IMG/VR virus record: IMGVR_UViG_3300005529_000023
Span: 62,001 to 126,000 of that record
Source: a virus
Direction: 5' to 3' (one strand)
Length of the DNA stretch: 64,000 bases
This document shows, one piece after another, positions 33,947 to 43,171 of this stretch (positions within the stretch are counted from its first letter, which is position 1; every line of letters starts with the position of its first letter). The translations under genes were made by a program, and so were the position numbers. The notes below the pieces were generated by a model that worked only from the letters and a program-made list of their open reading frames with translations, searched no databases and had not been told where the DNA came from.

Positions 33947-35452
33947 CTATATTCTAGGTATTCTTATGTACTTGATTTCGGAACCAGAGTCGCTATAATA
34001 TTCGATCCTTTTCTCCAGGTGGGCACCTTGTTGCTCGCAGTCATAGATGTTGAAATCCCAAATTGTGGCTTTGTCCTTTTGGACACACTTGTCTTTCCAG
34101 GGATTCTGATTATGCAAGCGAACTGATCGGCCTACAGCACCTTGTTTGGTCTTAATCTCACTCGTCCCGCCCTGCCAGTTAATCGTATGGTGGGTAGGGT
34201 AAATGTTAGTTCCCGTAGAAATACAAGAGGTTCCGACCAAAGCATCCACTTCGTGCTTATTAAAAGCTTCAACACTCTCTGCGGGATCGACTTTGTGTAG
34301 GCCAATCTCCGCGAGTCTTGCGGCGTTTTTCTCCGCATGTGCGATGGCTACTCGGCACTTCAGAAGAGGTAGAATCATTCTAATTTGGTCTAATTCCTCA
34401 ACAAGAATAAGAGTTTGTCTTCCTAGGGCTGCCGCTTGTGCATTGGCCAATTTTGCGGAGAATGCGGCGATATTCTTGTTACCAAGGAAGTGAACGCGCT
34501 TCATTTCGAGAGCGTCATTGCTGGCAAAGCTCGGATCGCTAGATTCTAGGCTCACGATTCCGAATTCGTGGGGGCAGATGTATCCTTTTGCGACTGCTTC
34601 AGCAGTCGTAAGTGTGTGGACCGTCTTTCCAATGATGCTTTGTAGTAGCTTCTCCGCGCCGTCGCCACGAGTTTGGGTACCAGAAAAGAATAAGCGATAA
34701 GGAACAGCAGAAAGTACACCATGACAGATTTTCTCCAGAGTTTCTGCGCCCCAAGTATGACTCTCGTCCACGCATATCATTTGTAGTTTAGAAAAGAACT
34801 CCCACTCGGGCATTCCAGGCTTTACGTTTGCGATCGAATCTCCGATACAGATGGTAAACTTCTTACCTAGAACCTTCTTGCCATCGCCAAAACGGCCTAC
34901 CATTCCCTTGCCAAAGTGGTGCTCGAACTTTTCTAGCAACTCGTTGAAGATGCTTCGCGAAGGAGCGATGATGGCAGAGTTGAAGCCGGTTTCTCTGCAA
35001 AGTTTGAGTAGGATGGCAGATTTGCCGGACCCCGTACAAAGTTCGACATTGCCATGTTTGATTGCTAGAAGCTTTTCCCAGCTTTCCTCTTGGTAAGGAT
35101 GCAATTCAAAAGGCAAAAGGTGCTTCCACGGCACCTTTTTTGGCTCTGGATACGTTACTGTACTTGCTACTTCGAGTGTAAGACCTTCAAGATAAGGTAA
35201 AGACCCAGGCCGAATAAACTGTCCACCATCACTAAAGAGAAGAGTATTTTTAATGCTCTTTTTAAGTTCATCGAGTCTTGCTTCCCACGCCACCCTGTTC
35301 TTCGAACGAAACCAGTGATTCTGGTAGTGACGTTTCAAAAGGTGTTGATTGGCAGTATTTGTATAGGTGAGCTGAGTGATCAGAGATTGCATCTCTGCCT
35401 CGGAACAAACTCGAATGTCCGCCCTGCTTGGCGAATCTACCTGAAATTGCAT
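33947..35452 (-). CDS. UvsW-like superfamily 2 helicase
   Basis: The 501-aa protein has ELHPYQEES (Q-like motif), ELCTGSGKSA (Walker A, near residue 137), ICVDESHTWG (DExH, near 226), FFSGTQT (motif III), and a C-terminal RecA lobe with GTSCISTGTNI and QGAVGRSVR (motifs V and VI). This fits UvsW, which remodels branched DNA and ends origin-dependent T4 replication. A TGATATT promoter ends 6 bases upstream of its ATG. Confidence 0.85.
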   Translation of the reverse strand: MQFQVDSPSRADIRVCSEAEMQSLITQLTYTNTANQHLLKRHYQNHWFRSKNRVAWEARLDELKKSIKNTLLFSDGGQFIRPGSLPYLEGLTLEVASTVTYPEPKKVPWKHLLPFELHPYQEESWEKLLAIKHGNVELCTGSGKSAILLKLCRETGFNSAIIAPSRSIFNELLEKFEHHFGKGMVGRFGDGKKVLGKKFTICIGDSIANVKPGMPEWEFFSKLQMICVDESHTWGAETLEKICHGVLSAVPYRLFFSGTQTRGDGAEKLLQSIIGKTVHTLTTAEAVAKGYICPHEFGIVSLESSDPSFASNDALEMKRVHFLGNKNIAAFSAKLANAQAAALGRQTLILVEELDQIRMILPLLKCRVAIAHAEKNAARLAEIGLHKVDPAESVEAFNKHEVDALVGTSCISTGTNIYPTHHTINWQGGTSEIKTKQGAVGRSVRLHNQNPWKDKCVQKDKATIWDFNIYDCEQQGAHLEKRIEYYSDSGSEIKYIRIPRI

Positions 35453-35458
35453 GCCCCT

Positions 35459-35467
35459 AGAATATCA
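35459..35467 (-). promoter_or_regulatory. Extended -10 promoter for the UvsW-like gene
   Basis: TG-A-TATTCT on the minus strand, 6 bases before the ATG. It forms one arm of an inverted repeat with the divergent groEL promoter. Confidence 0.5.
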
Positions 35468-35489
35468 CAACTAGCGAACTATGTGATAT
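35462..35489. promoter_or_regulatory. Divergent promoter inverted repeat, ATATCACA-N12-TGTGATAT
   Basis: Perfect 8-base arms with a 12-base spacer lie between the UvsW-like and groEL genes. The arms overlap the two extended -10 elements. They may simply be two copies of the promoter motif back to back, or an operator for a dimeric regulator. Confidence 0.6.
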
Positions 35490-35492
35490 AGC
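35484..35492 (+). promoter_or_regulatory. Extended -10 promoter for groEL, TGATATAGC
   Basis: TG-A-TATAGC on the plus strand, 26 bases before the ATG, with GGAGG as ribosome-binding site. No clear -35. Confidence 0.6.
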
Positions 35493-35518
35493 CAGTTAGA
35501 GAAAATTGGAGGATAACA

Positions 35519-37291
35519 ATGTCATCTCGCAAGGCAAAGAGCGCACCTAAGATTTTTGAAATCGATTCGAAAACGCTCAAGAAGAAAGTACTTGATACAA
35601 TGCATAGAGTATCTGAAGCTGTGGGCCGCACTATGGGTCCAGGCGGAAGAAACATCCTGATCGAAAGTGATTACCCAGGTATCCCAAACAAGAACACTAA
35701 AGACGGCGTGACTGTTTTTAAGAGTCTCGGCGCAATCGATGCCTACGAGCACCTTATCATCGAACAGGCTCGCGACGTTGCTCAAAGAACTGCAACAGAA
35801 GCCGGCGACGGCACTACGACAGCTACAGTACTTGCCTACTCCATCATTGATAATCTTTTTGAGTTCTGCGAAAAGAATCCAAAATACAGCCCTCAAAAAG
35901 CCGCACGACGCATCACAAAGGTCACGGATGACCTACTTATTCCCTTCATCGAATCGCGCAGTATCGCAATTGGTGTAGAGAACAAAGACATGCTCAAGAT
36001 GGTGGCTACTATCTCTGCTAACGGAGATTCGGACATGGCCGCTGCCGTAATCGATGCCTTTGAACAAATTGGCTACGGGGATTCCTCGCACGTCACAATT
36101 CGCGAGCTAAGCGGCAAGAAGGGTTACAAGGTCGAGCGCATCGAAGGATTTCCAATTGCGGTAGGCTTCGAAGAGTCTATCGGCAAACTCCATACTGCGT
36201 TTATCAACGATCAAGCCAATCAGCGCTGCTACCTGGAGAATCCCTTGTTTCTTCTCTACGATGGAAACGTGAACGATCTAGTCATGTTCATTCCGCTCAT
36301 GGAATCGATCGGCAACAAGTTCGTTACCGAAGGAAACAGCGACTTCAAGAATCTCGTAATTTTCGCTCACGGATTTAGCGAGAATGTACTCACGCAACTT
36401 GCATTCAATTTCTCAAACCCAAACACGATCAATGTTTTACCGATGATCACTCCTATGGCCCAATTTCTCAACAGCCAAACTCATTTCCTCCATGATTTGG
36501 CTGCATTCACTGGTGCCAAAGTATTTGGTCTGAAGGATCAAGTCTCACAAGCCACGCTATCAGACCTGGGCCGTGGTATGGAGAGCTTCGAAGCTTATCG
36601 CTTCAGATCTACTGTCATCGGCGACCCTGACCCCGTTAACGTCGAGGTCAGGGCCGAAGATTTGAAAACCATGATGGAAAATGCGGAAAGCCAAGCAGAA
36701 AAGATCCTGCTTGAGGAACGCATCGGCAAGATCACAAACGGTATTGCCAAACTGACCATCTATGGTGGCTCAAATGGCGAGTTGAAGGAAGCTCACGATC
36801 GCTGCGAAGACGCAGTTTGCGCAGTTCGCTCTGCGATCTCACACGGCGCCCTTCCCGGTGGATGCCGAATGGCCATCGACATGGCGATTAAGCTCATGCA
36901 GGACATTCCCGAAGGAGATCCTGCCCGAGAAGTGCTGGTCCCCGCACTTTTGTCGCTTCCAAGCAAACTCCTAGATAACGCTGGTTACGACAAAGAAGAG
37001 ATCAATGATGTTATCTCCAAGCTTGTCCAAGACCAGGATACTGTCTACGATATCGAGAACCAAAAGTACGGAAAAGCTGAAGAACTTGGCCTATTTGACG
37101 CTACTAAGGCAGTTTCTGAGTCACTAAGAAATGCAGTTTCGATCGCCTCGGTTCTAGGAACCATGGGCGGCCTTGTTTGCCATCCTCGCGATGATGTTTT
37201 CGAACGTGCCGAAGCAAGGTTGGACTCTGAGTACATGCGTGCGACAGAGAATCCCAACCAATTTATCAACGAAGCTAACGAACGCCCTTAG
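35519..37291 (+). CDS. groEL: GroEL-like chaperonin
   Basis: The 590-aa protein shows the chaperonin core: GRTMGPGGRNILIE, TKDGVTVFKS, AGDGTTTATVLA (ATP-binding) and ISHGALPGG. It is longer than bacterial GroEL (about 548 aa), with the extra length in the apical/intermediate region, and lacks the GGM repeat tail. Phage chaperonins fold capsid and other proteins. Position just before the packaging and head genes suits that role. Confidence 0.9.
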   Translation: MSSRKAKSAPKIFEIDSKTLKKKVLDTMHRVSEAVGRTMGPGGRNILIESDYPGIPNKNTKDGVTVFKSLGAIDAYEHLIIEQARDVAQRTATEAGDGTTTATVLAYSIIDNLFEFCEKNPKYSPQKAARRITKVTDDLLIPFIESRSIAIGVENKDMLKMVATISANGDSDMAAAVIDAFEQIGYGDSSHVTIRELSGKKGYKVERIEGFPIAVGFEESIGKLHTAFINDQANQRCYLENPLFLLYDGNVNDLVMFIPLMESIGNKFVTEGNSDFKNLVIFAHGFSENVLTQLAFNFSNPNTINVLPMITPMAQFLNSQTHFLHDLAAFTGAKVFGLKDQVSQATLSDLGRGMESFEAYRFRSTVIGDPDPVNVEVRAEDLKTMMENAESQAEKILLEERIGKITNGIAKLTIYGGSNGELKEAHDRCEDAVCAVRSAISHGALPGGCRMAIDMAIKLMQDIPEGDPAREVLVPALLSLPSKLLDNAGYDKEEINDVISKLVQDQDTVYDIENQKYGKAEELGLFDATKAVSESLRNAVSIASVLGTMGGLVCHPRDDVFERAEARLDSEYMRATENPNQFINEANERP

Positions 37292-37325
37292 CTCTATTAA
37301 AAAATATAGTGCGACAGTAATCTTA

Positions 37326-37508
37326 ATGATTATGAAGCCTTACAAGACTATACGCGGTGACGAAGGCTATTGTTGTGAGTGGGACGATGGACCATACAAA
37401 GACTTCAAAAGAAAACATCGCAGAACAAAGAAAAGAGCAGACAAAAATCTGGTCAAGGAAGAACTTTCTAAGGAACTGGCGTCAGTGGCTAAGAAAGTTA
37501 AAGTGTAA
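37326..37508 (+). CDS. Small basic protein, 60 aa
   Basis: The translation from MIMKPYKTIRGDE is strongly charged with a YCCEW segment. It overlaps the next frame by more than 100 bases, so one of the two may be extended wrongly, or they may be joined by +1 frameshifting. A TATAGT lies at 37305-37310. Confidence 0.45.
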   Translation: MIMKPYKTIRGDEGYCCEWDDGPYKDFKRKHRRTKKRADKNLVKEELSKELASVAKKVKV

Positions 37509-37641
37509 GCTCGGTTTCCATGACTGCGAGAACTATTTCTACGTCATGTCGATTCCAGGGAAGGACGAAGAGTATCCCTGGCGAACTTATGGGAGAAGGT
37601 ACTGTAAGCACTGTCCTTACTGGTGCCTCATAAGCAAATGA
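37387..37641 (+). CDS. Small Cys-rich protein upstream of terminase, 84 aa
   Basis: The C-terminal part has FHDCENYF and RRYCKHCPYWC, a zinc-like layout. The stop overlaps the terminase ATG (ATGA), which supports the frame. The start is uncertain: an earlier in-frame ATG at 37357 exists, and the gene overlaps the 60-aa frame. Confidence 0.5.
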   Translation: MDHTKTSKENIAEQRKEQTKIWSRKNFLRNWRQWLRKLKCKLGFHDCENYFYVMSIPGKDEEYPWRTYGRRYCKHCPYWCLISK

Positions 37642-39551
37642 ACTTCAAAGACCTATCAGAAGAGTTAACCAAAGAGTACTCGGACGAGATGTTCCGAATT
37701 CTGAACTCTGCCGATGAGCTAAAAGACTGGATCATGTTCTACCTTGGTTTGGATATGCCTAACGGTCATGTCGATCCCGATAGCAACTCTAGTCCCGTAG
37801 AAGCCATGTGGGAAATCTACGACACGATCAAGAACAACAAGGGCGAGGACAGTCCTGGCTACATCATGTTGTCGGCTCGTGAAGGCTACAAAACGCTTTC
37901 TTCTTCTATTCTAGAAACACTTCTGATGCTGCACTTTCAGGTGACCATCGCTCACATGGCGGCCATCAAAGAGCAGTCTTCGAAATCGATATCTTATATC
38001 AATTACTTCTTCAGTAAGATCGAACCACTCCTGGTCTATCGTGGATGGGTCAATAAGAGCCAAAACAAAACCAAAGTAGAATGGCGTTCGCCCGAAGGCG
38101 AAGATGTATACATCCAGGTCATCGTGGCCACCATGTCCGGTGCTAACTCTGCGCATACGAACCTCATGTTCATTGATGAGATCGACGTTGTGAAAGATCC
38201 TCAAGCTTATGAGGAAGCAAAGCTTATCCCTGGTTTCGCTAAGGGTATATTCCCGGTAACGGTCAAGCTTTCTACGCGTAAATTTGCATTCGGTCTTATG
38301 CAAATCGAGATTGATAAGGCAACCAAGCCTATCGACCCTTCTGGTGATAAGATCCTTCGCTGGAACATTATTGATGTTACTGCTAGGTGTGAAACTACTA
38401 GGCATAAGCCCGACCTTCCTAGAGAAGATCGCTATGTAGCAAAAGGACTGCCGCTCAGACAGATCAGCGTTGAAGACTTTGAAGGTCTTCCAGAGATTGA
38501 AAAAGACAAATGGGAAAAAGTAGAACAAGCATTCGAGGGATGTAAGAGTTGTAAACTTCTCCCTGTTTGTAAAACAAGACTAGCCAAACGTCCAGAATCA
38601 GACGTGCCTAGTCCAACTAAACTCTACAAGCCAGTTGGCACCGTAATCAACACTTTCAAGAAAACCAATCCCGACATGGCTGAAGCTCAGCTTATGTGCT
38701 GGAAACCTTCCAGCAAGGGCATGGTGTACCCACGCTTCGAGAACGTGGTCGATAACGGTAACGTGTTGAGCCTGGAGAAGGCTTGGGAAATTCTATCTGG
38801 CGACAAGCCTAAGAAGTCCAAGATTTCAGACATCGATTTGATCTTCTTGATGAAGATAGCCGGCATCCGATTCTTTGCCGGAGTGGATTGGGGCTATACG
38901 CATGACTTCGTTATCGTTGTATTCGCCATGATCCCTAACGGTGACGTTTGGGTCGTAGACTGTTACTCCAACTCTGGCCTTGAATTTCCTGACTGCTTGG
39001 AAATTGCCAAAACCTACAGGGACAAGTACACAATAGAACGCTGGTTCTGCGACCAAGCGATGCCTTCGCATATCAAGTCCTTCAATAAGAACCATATGAA
39101 GTCTCCGAAGTTCACCAAGGATGTTATTGGAGGTATTGAGGCCCTACGCTCGAAGATTGTGGATACTACCGGGCGCCGCTATCTTCAGGTGCTAAACGTT
39201 GAAGCAAACCAAAAAGTGATCTTCTCTTTTCTTAAGCACCACTTCAAACTCGGCCCGGACGGCAACCCAACTCTTGAGCCAGATGATACTCCAGGAGTAG
39301 CCGACCAGGCGGACGCCATGCGCTACGTGGGACAGAACATGTTCCCTGTAAAAGGCCCTCAGAAGCCCGAGGCAGTTTGGGTAGACCAATCAGGCCAACG
39401 CATGGACCCAAACGATCCTATAGCCAGGGAACAGGCTAGGATCGCATCCCAGCATGAGATCCAGATGCGCGACGAAATAGCCAAGAGAATCGGGGCAGAA
39501 CCCTCCTCGGGTGGAACTGTACGTAAGGGTGGGTTCCACTGGAGTTTTTGA
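37638..39551 (+). CDS. terL: Terminase large subunit
   Basis: The ATPase part has a degenerate Walker A SAREGYKTLS near residue 85 and Walker B LMFIDEID near 175. The nuclease part has AGVDWGYTHDF (near 417), WFCDQAMPSHI and the acidic DQADAMRY (near 560). A four-Cys insert (CKSCKLLPVC near residue 302) is unusual. It is the packaging motor and cuts concatemers. The start is chosen at MNFKD, which overlaps the upstream stop. Confidence 0.9.
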   Translation: MNFKDLSEELTKEYSDEMFRILNSADELKDWIMFYLGLDMPNGHVDPDSNSSPVEAMWEIYDTIKNNKGEDSPGYIMLSAREGYKTLSSSILETLLMLHFQVTIAHMAAIKEQSSKSISYINYFFSKIEPLLVYRGWVNKSQNKTKVEWRSPEGEDVYIQVIVATMSGANSAHTNLMFIDEIDVVKDPQAYEEAKLIPGFAKGIFPVTVKLSTRKFAFGLMQIEIDKATKPIDPSGDKILRWNIIDVTARCETTRHKPDLPREDRYVAKGLPLRQISVEDFEGLPEIEKDKWEKVEQAFEGCKSCKLLPVCKTRLAKRPESDVPSPTKLYKPVGTVINTFKKTNPDMAEAQLMCWKPSSKGMVYPRFENVVDNGNVLSLEKAWEILSGDKPKKSKISDIDLIFLMKIAGIRFFAGVDWGYTHDFVIVVFAMIPNGDVWVVDCYSNSGLEFPDCLEIAKTYRDKYTIERWFCDQAMPSHIKSFNKNHMKSPKFTKDVIGGIEALRSKIVDTTGRRYLQVLNVEANQKVIFSFLKHHFKLGPDGNPTLEPDDTPGVADQADAMRYVGQNMFPVKGPQKPEAVWVDQSGQRMDPNDPIAREQARIASQHEIQMRDEIAKRIGAEPSSGGTVRKGGFHWSF

Positions 39552-39575
39552 ACTCAGAAGCAATCTTTAACCTAT

Positions 39576-40181
39576 ATGGAAGCTTATATTTACAAAATCA
39601 CTAATAAAATCAACGACAAAGTTTACATTGGTCAAACAGTTCAGAAGCTCAATAAGAGATGGAGCGAACACTGTCACAATGCAAGTAGCTGTAAAGTTCT
39701 CAGAAGTGCAATTCAGAAATATGGCCCAGAAAACTTTGAGATGACACCGTTACACATTATTCATGGAGATGACAAAACGCTAATTAGAAAAGAGTTGAAT
39801 GTCTTAGAGATGCAAGAAATAAAATCACATTCTTCTTTGATCCCCCATGGATACAACATACTGAAAGGTGGGAATACTTCTCCTGGTAGGCGATGGAAAG
39901 TGCCGCCATTTCAGGGAAGAAAACACACGGAAGAAACAAAGCAAAAAATTGCTAAAGCAAACGTTGGACTCAAACGCCCCTGGATGCTCGAACATGCTCA
40001 TAAAATGACCGAGCAAAGAAAAAGACAGATTGTCTGCAATGAAACTGGTCAAGTGTGGAACTCGATCAAAGAGTGCGCAAAGAGTTTCGGGGCTAAGCCA
40101 GAAGCTGTCCACAGAGTACTTAGAGGAAAACGTAAGCATTTCAGAAAACTCACCTTTTCCTATTTTCCAAAGCAATCTTAG
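39576..40181 (+). CDS. GIY-YIG homing endonuclease
   Basis: YIYKITNKINDKVYIGQT at the N-terminus is the GIY-YIG motif, followed by KRWSEH and YGPENF. The C-terminal part has GRKHTEETKQKIAKAN (NUMOD3-like) and an ETGQVWNSIKECAKSFG helix-turn-helix (NUMOD1-like). It is a free-standing selfish gene between TerL and the head genes. Its composition is more AT-rich than its neighbours. Confidence 0.9.
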   Translation: MEAYIYKITNKINDKVYIGQTVQKLNKRWSEHCHNASSCKVLRSAIQKYGPENFEMTPLHIIHGDDKTLIRKELNVLEMQEIKSHSSLIPHGYNILKGGNTSPGRRWKVPPFQGRKHTEETKQKIAKANVGLKRPWMLEHAHKMTEQRKRQIVCNETGQVWNSIKECAKSFGAKPEAVHRVLRGKRKHFRKLTFSYFPKQS

Positions 40182-40212
40182 ATAGTGAGTAGTCTAAACA
40201 AGAGGTTCTTGA

Positions 40213-40599
40213 ATGCCAAACTTTAATTTCGAAGTGTTTCTAAATAGTTATGCGGATGCTATCTCGACGAATAGCCCATCCATGAACAACTTCAAATGGG
40301 ATAGAAACGTAAACGGACTTTCCGTAAATAATCCAACTAGTTTGACAGCACAGATCGCCGCTTCTGGATCGCAAACTCTCTTCACTGGCGGCAACACTAA
40401 GAGAATGGTCTACCTAGAAGTTGACCAGATTTGTACGGTTACTATCAACGGCAGTATCACCTTCACCGTTAAGCCTCTTGTCCAGGGAACTAACGTCTAC
40501 CCCGGAGTTCTCATGTTGGTCAGTGATATAACTTCTTTAAGCGTTACAAATACTAGCGGCACAACTGCAGCAAACGTGTTTATGGCGGCTATCGAGTAA
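40213..40599 (+). CDS. Predicted structural protein, 128 aa
   Basis: Thr/Ser/Asn-rich, beta-strand-rich sequence with no enzyme motif. Its place between TerL and portal suggests a virion or decoration protein, an inference from position. Confidence 0.6.
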   Translation: MPNFNFEVFLNSYADAISTNSPSMNNFKWDRNVNGLSVNNPTSLTAQIAASGSQTLFTGGNTKRMVYLEVDQICTVTINGSITFTVKPLVQGTNVYPGVLMLVSDITSLSVTNTSGTTAANVFMAAIE

Positions 40600-40605
40600 T
40601 AGACT

Positions 40606-42456
40606 ATGAGCGACCAAAACAAACAACAGCCTCAGCCTGATCCAAAGGCAGTTACCATTCCTCAGAAGATGGTGTTTGCTATGAGTCAGTCTGCCGGTGA
40701 GTTGCTAGAAAAGTCTGGCTATGAATCAGCGAATCCTTACTCTCCGCTGATGTACGCCCTCTCGTCTAGCTTGACGAACCCAGTGAACAAGAAAGCTCCA
40801 CGACTTGCTTTCACAGAAAACCCTGCTCCATCCGATAACTACCTCGGCCTTTTCAAGTCGAAGCGTCGCCTACTACCCGACGAAGTCTTAAAGCAGATCC
40901 GCGTACAGGACCATCTAGTTGCGTCGATTCTACGTGCTCGCGGAAGCATGCTCAGCCTCTTTGGCCATCTCCGCAAGGACCGATTCGATGTAGGCGTAGA
41001 GATCGCACTCAAACCAGATTTTTACGATGTCCTCACTCCCGAACAGTATTCCAAAGTAACTGAACGCATGAAGAAGTTCGAAAAGCTTCTTCTCAACTGC
41101 GGTCATACTGCTGGCCTAGAACTTCAAGACAAGATGACTCTTGCGCAGTTTATGGACATTCAAACACAGAACGGCCTCAACTTTGGCAGGTTCGCTACAG
41201 AAATTATCTACGATCGTACAGCTGAAGAAGATGAGGATGGCAATTTCCCATTTCATCGCTTCCGTCCAGTTGATGTGGCCACGATCTATCGCTGTGTTCG
41301 TAAGGGCGAGTATGTAGGCAACAACCTACGTGAAATCGCCATGAAGATGCTGGAAAGCATCACAGGCGACAAGCCTAAGATCGACATGAGCAAACTCAGG
41401 GAAGACCAATATGCCTGGTTACAGGTGATTGATGGAACGCCAAGGCAGGCGTTCACCCATCGTGAAATGCTCGTCTTCAACCTATTTCCATGTACCGACA
41501 TCGAAATGAATGGGTATCCTGTATCTCCGCTTGATACAGTTGTTAGCTCGGTCACAACGCACATTTCTATCGATGCGTACAAAAAACTCTACTTCCAAAA
41601 CGGACGTGCCTCAAAGGGTATGCTCGTTATCAAGTCTGACGAAATCGACGGCCAGACACTAAATGACATCAAACTGCAATTCAACGCGTCGATTAACAAC
41701 GTTACAAACAGTTTCCGTACTCCTATCTTCGGTATGGGCAAGGAAGACGACGTTGACTGGTTACCCTTCAACGGCGAAGGAATGCACGATGACGACTTCC
41801 AGTTCATGTATGACCAGATCGCTAGAAACATTCTATCGGCTTTCTCGATTAGTCCTGATGAGCTACCTGGCTATAGTCATTTGTCTCGTGGTACTAACAG
41901 TCAGACTCTGTCTGAAAGTAACAACGAGTTTAAGCTTACTGCTGCTCGCGATACTGGGCTACGTCCCCTCATCCTTAAGTTCCAGACCTTCTTCAACGAA
42001 ATCCTCTTCCCAATTGTAGATCCACTTCTAGCTAAAATCGCAGAAGTGAAGTTCAGTGGTATCGACGCTCAATCCAAGGAACAGGAGTCTACACGTCTAC
42101 AGCAAGACATGCCTACTCACATGACCTACGATGAGGTTCTTCGTGAGGTAGACAAGGAACCAGTAGGCAAGATCCTGGCCGGCGAGTTCCCATTCAACGA
42201 ACGCTGGCAGTTGATCGTAGATAAGTACAAGAACGTTGGCGAACTCATGGGCGAAACGCTCAATGATTGTGCCGCTATCGTAGATCCACTACTGCGCTAC
42301 AAACGCGATCCATTTCATTTACAGTGGCTACAACTAATGGCTCAAGCAAACCCTGCAGCAGTGCAGGCATACTTTGCTCCAAGACCTTACGCTATGGAAA
42401 TCCTAAAGATGTGCGTAGAGGATTCTTTGGAAGCCGAAGAGAATATCGGAGAGTAA
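40606..42456 (+). CDS. Portal protein
   Basis: The 616-aa protein directly follows the TerL block and has the portal pattern: a helical N-terminus, RVQDHLVASILRARGSML, a wing/stem region around residues 330-430 (ISIDAYKKLYFQNGRASKG, NILSAFSISPDELPG) and a Gln/Ala-rich end. It would form the dodecameric ring for DNA entry. No sequence motif proves it; size, order and pattern agree. Confidence 0.8.
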   Translation: MSDQNKQQPQPDPKAVTIPQKMVFAMSQSAGELLEKSGYESANPYSPLMYALSSSLTNPVNKKAPRLAFTENPAPSDNYLGLFKSKRRLLPDEVLKQIRVQDHLVASILRARGSMLSLFGHLRKDRFDVGVEIALKPDFYDVLTPEQYSKVTERMKKFEKLLLNCGHTAGLELQDKMTLAQFMDIQTQNGLNFGRFATEIIYDRTAEEDEDGNFPFHRFRPVDVATIYRCVRKGEYVGNNLREIAMKMLESITGDKPKIDMSKLREDQYAWLQVIDGTPRQAFTHREMLVFNLFPCTDIEMNGYPVSPLDTVVSSVTTHISIDAYKKLYFQNGRASKGMLVIKSDEIDGQTLNDIKLQFNASINNVTNSFRTPIFGMGKEDDVDWLPFNGEGMHDDDFQFMYDQIARNILSAFSISPDELPGYSHLSRGTNSQTLSESNNEFKLTAARDTGLRPLILKFQTFFNEILFPIVDPLLAKIAEVKFSGIDAQSKEQESTRLQQDMPTHMTYDEVLREVDKEPVGKILAGEFPFNERWQLIVDKYKNVGELMGETLNDCAAIVDPLLRYKRDPFHLQWLQLMAQANPAAVQAYFAPRPYAMEILKMCVEDSLEAEENIGE

Positions 42457-42457
42457 C

Positions 42458-43168
42458 ATGGCTGAAATCAATTACAAAAAGAAGTATTTCGACCTGAGAA
42501 CTAGATATATCAACGATCTAGATATGGCATTTCGCCTTGGCATCGAACAAGGCGCCCAACAGGAACAGATCAATCAGGCTAACCAGCAGCAACAGCAACA
42601 AGCTGAACTTGAAATGGCTCAGGCACAAGCTGCGGCTGGCGGTGGACAGCCTGGCGAAGGCGGACCTCCAGGTGCTGGCGGCCCAGAAGGCGCCCCTAAA
42701 GAAGGCGGAGAGAAGCCCCCAGGACAAGAATCTGGACAAGAATCTGGACAGATGTCCAGTTCCAGTCCAGATGGCGCACCAGCTATCGGCGGCGGTTCGG
42801 AACTAGATCAGCACATCTCTCAGCTAGAATCCATGCTCGGTAAGCCAGCTGGATCTCCCGAAGAAATGCAGAGTAACATCAAGAAAGCCCTAGGCGAGAT
42901 TAAGTCTCTTCGTAAGGCTCAACTCCAAGCAATCGAATTAAAGAAGTCCGCTGCAGCTATTCCAGCCATTGCTAAGGCCCTTCACAGGCCAGCTTTCAAG
43001 ATGAGCAGACTTGCTTCTCAAAACTTGAACGACAACGCCAAAAAAGCCGTAACGATGCAAGAAAAAATCGTTGGCGACATCATGAAGAAGTGGCAAGAAG
43101 AAGAAACTAAGGCTGCCAAAGATATCGTGAACGTTCTGAGCGTTGAAGGCTTGACCAAGAAGGAGTAA
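42458..43168 (+). CDS. Head-associated protein with Gly/Pro/Gln-rich linker
   Basis: A helical N-terminus, a Gln-rich then Gly/Pro/Glu-rich disordered linker (residues 35-115), and a helical C-terminal half. It lies between portal and the MuF-like gene, so a scaffold or internal head role is likely but not shown. Confidence 0.6.
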   Translation: MAEINYKKKYFDLRTRYINDLDMAFRLGIEQGAQQEQINQANQQQQQQAELEMAQAQAAAGGGQPGEGGPPGAGGPEGAPKEGGEKPPGQESGQESGQMSSSSPDGAPAIGGGSELDQHISQLESMLGKPAGSPEEMQSNIKKALGEIKSLRKAQLQAIELKKSAAAIPAIAKALHRPAFKMSRLASQNLNDNAKKAVTMQEKIVGDIMKKWQEEETKAAKDIVNVLSVEGLTKKE

Positions 43169-43171
43169 GCC

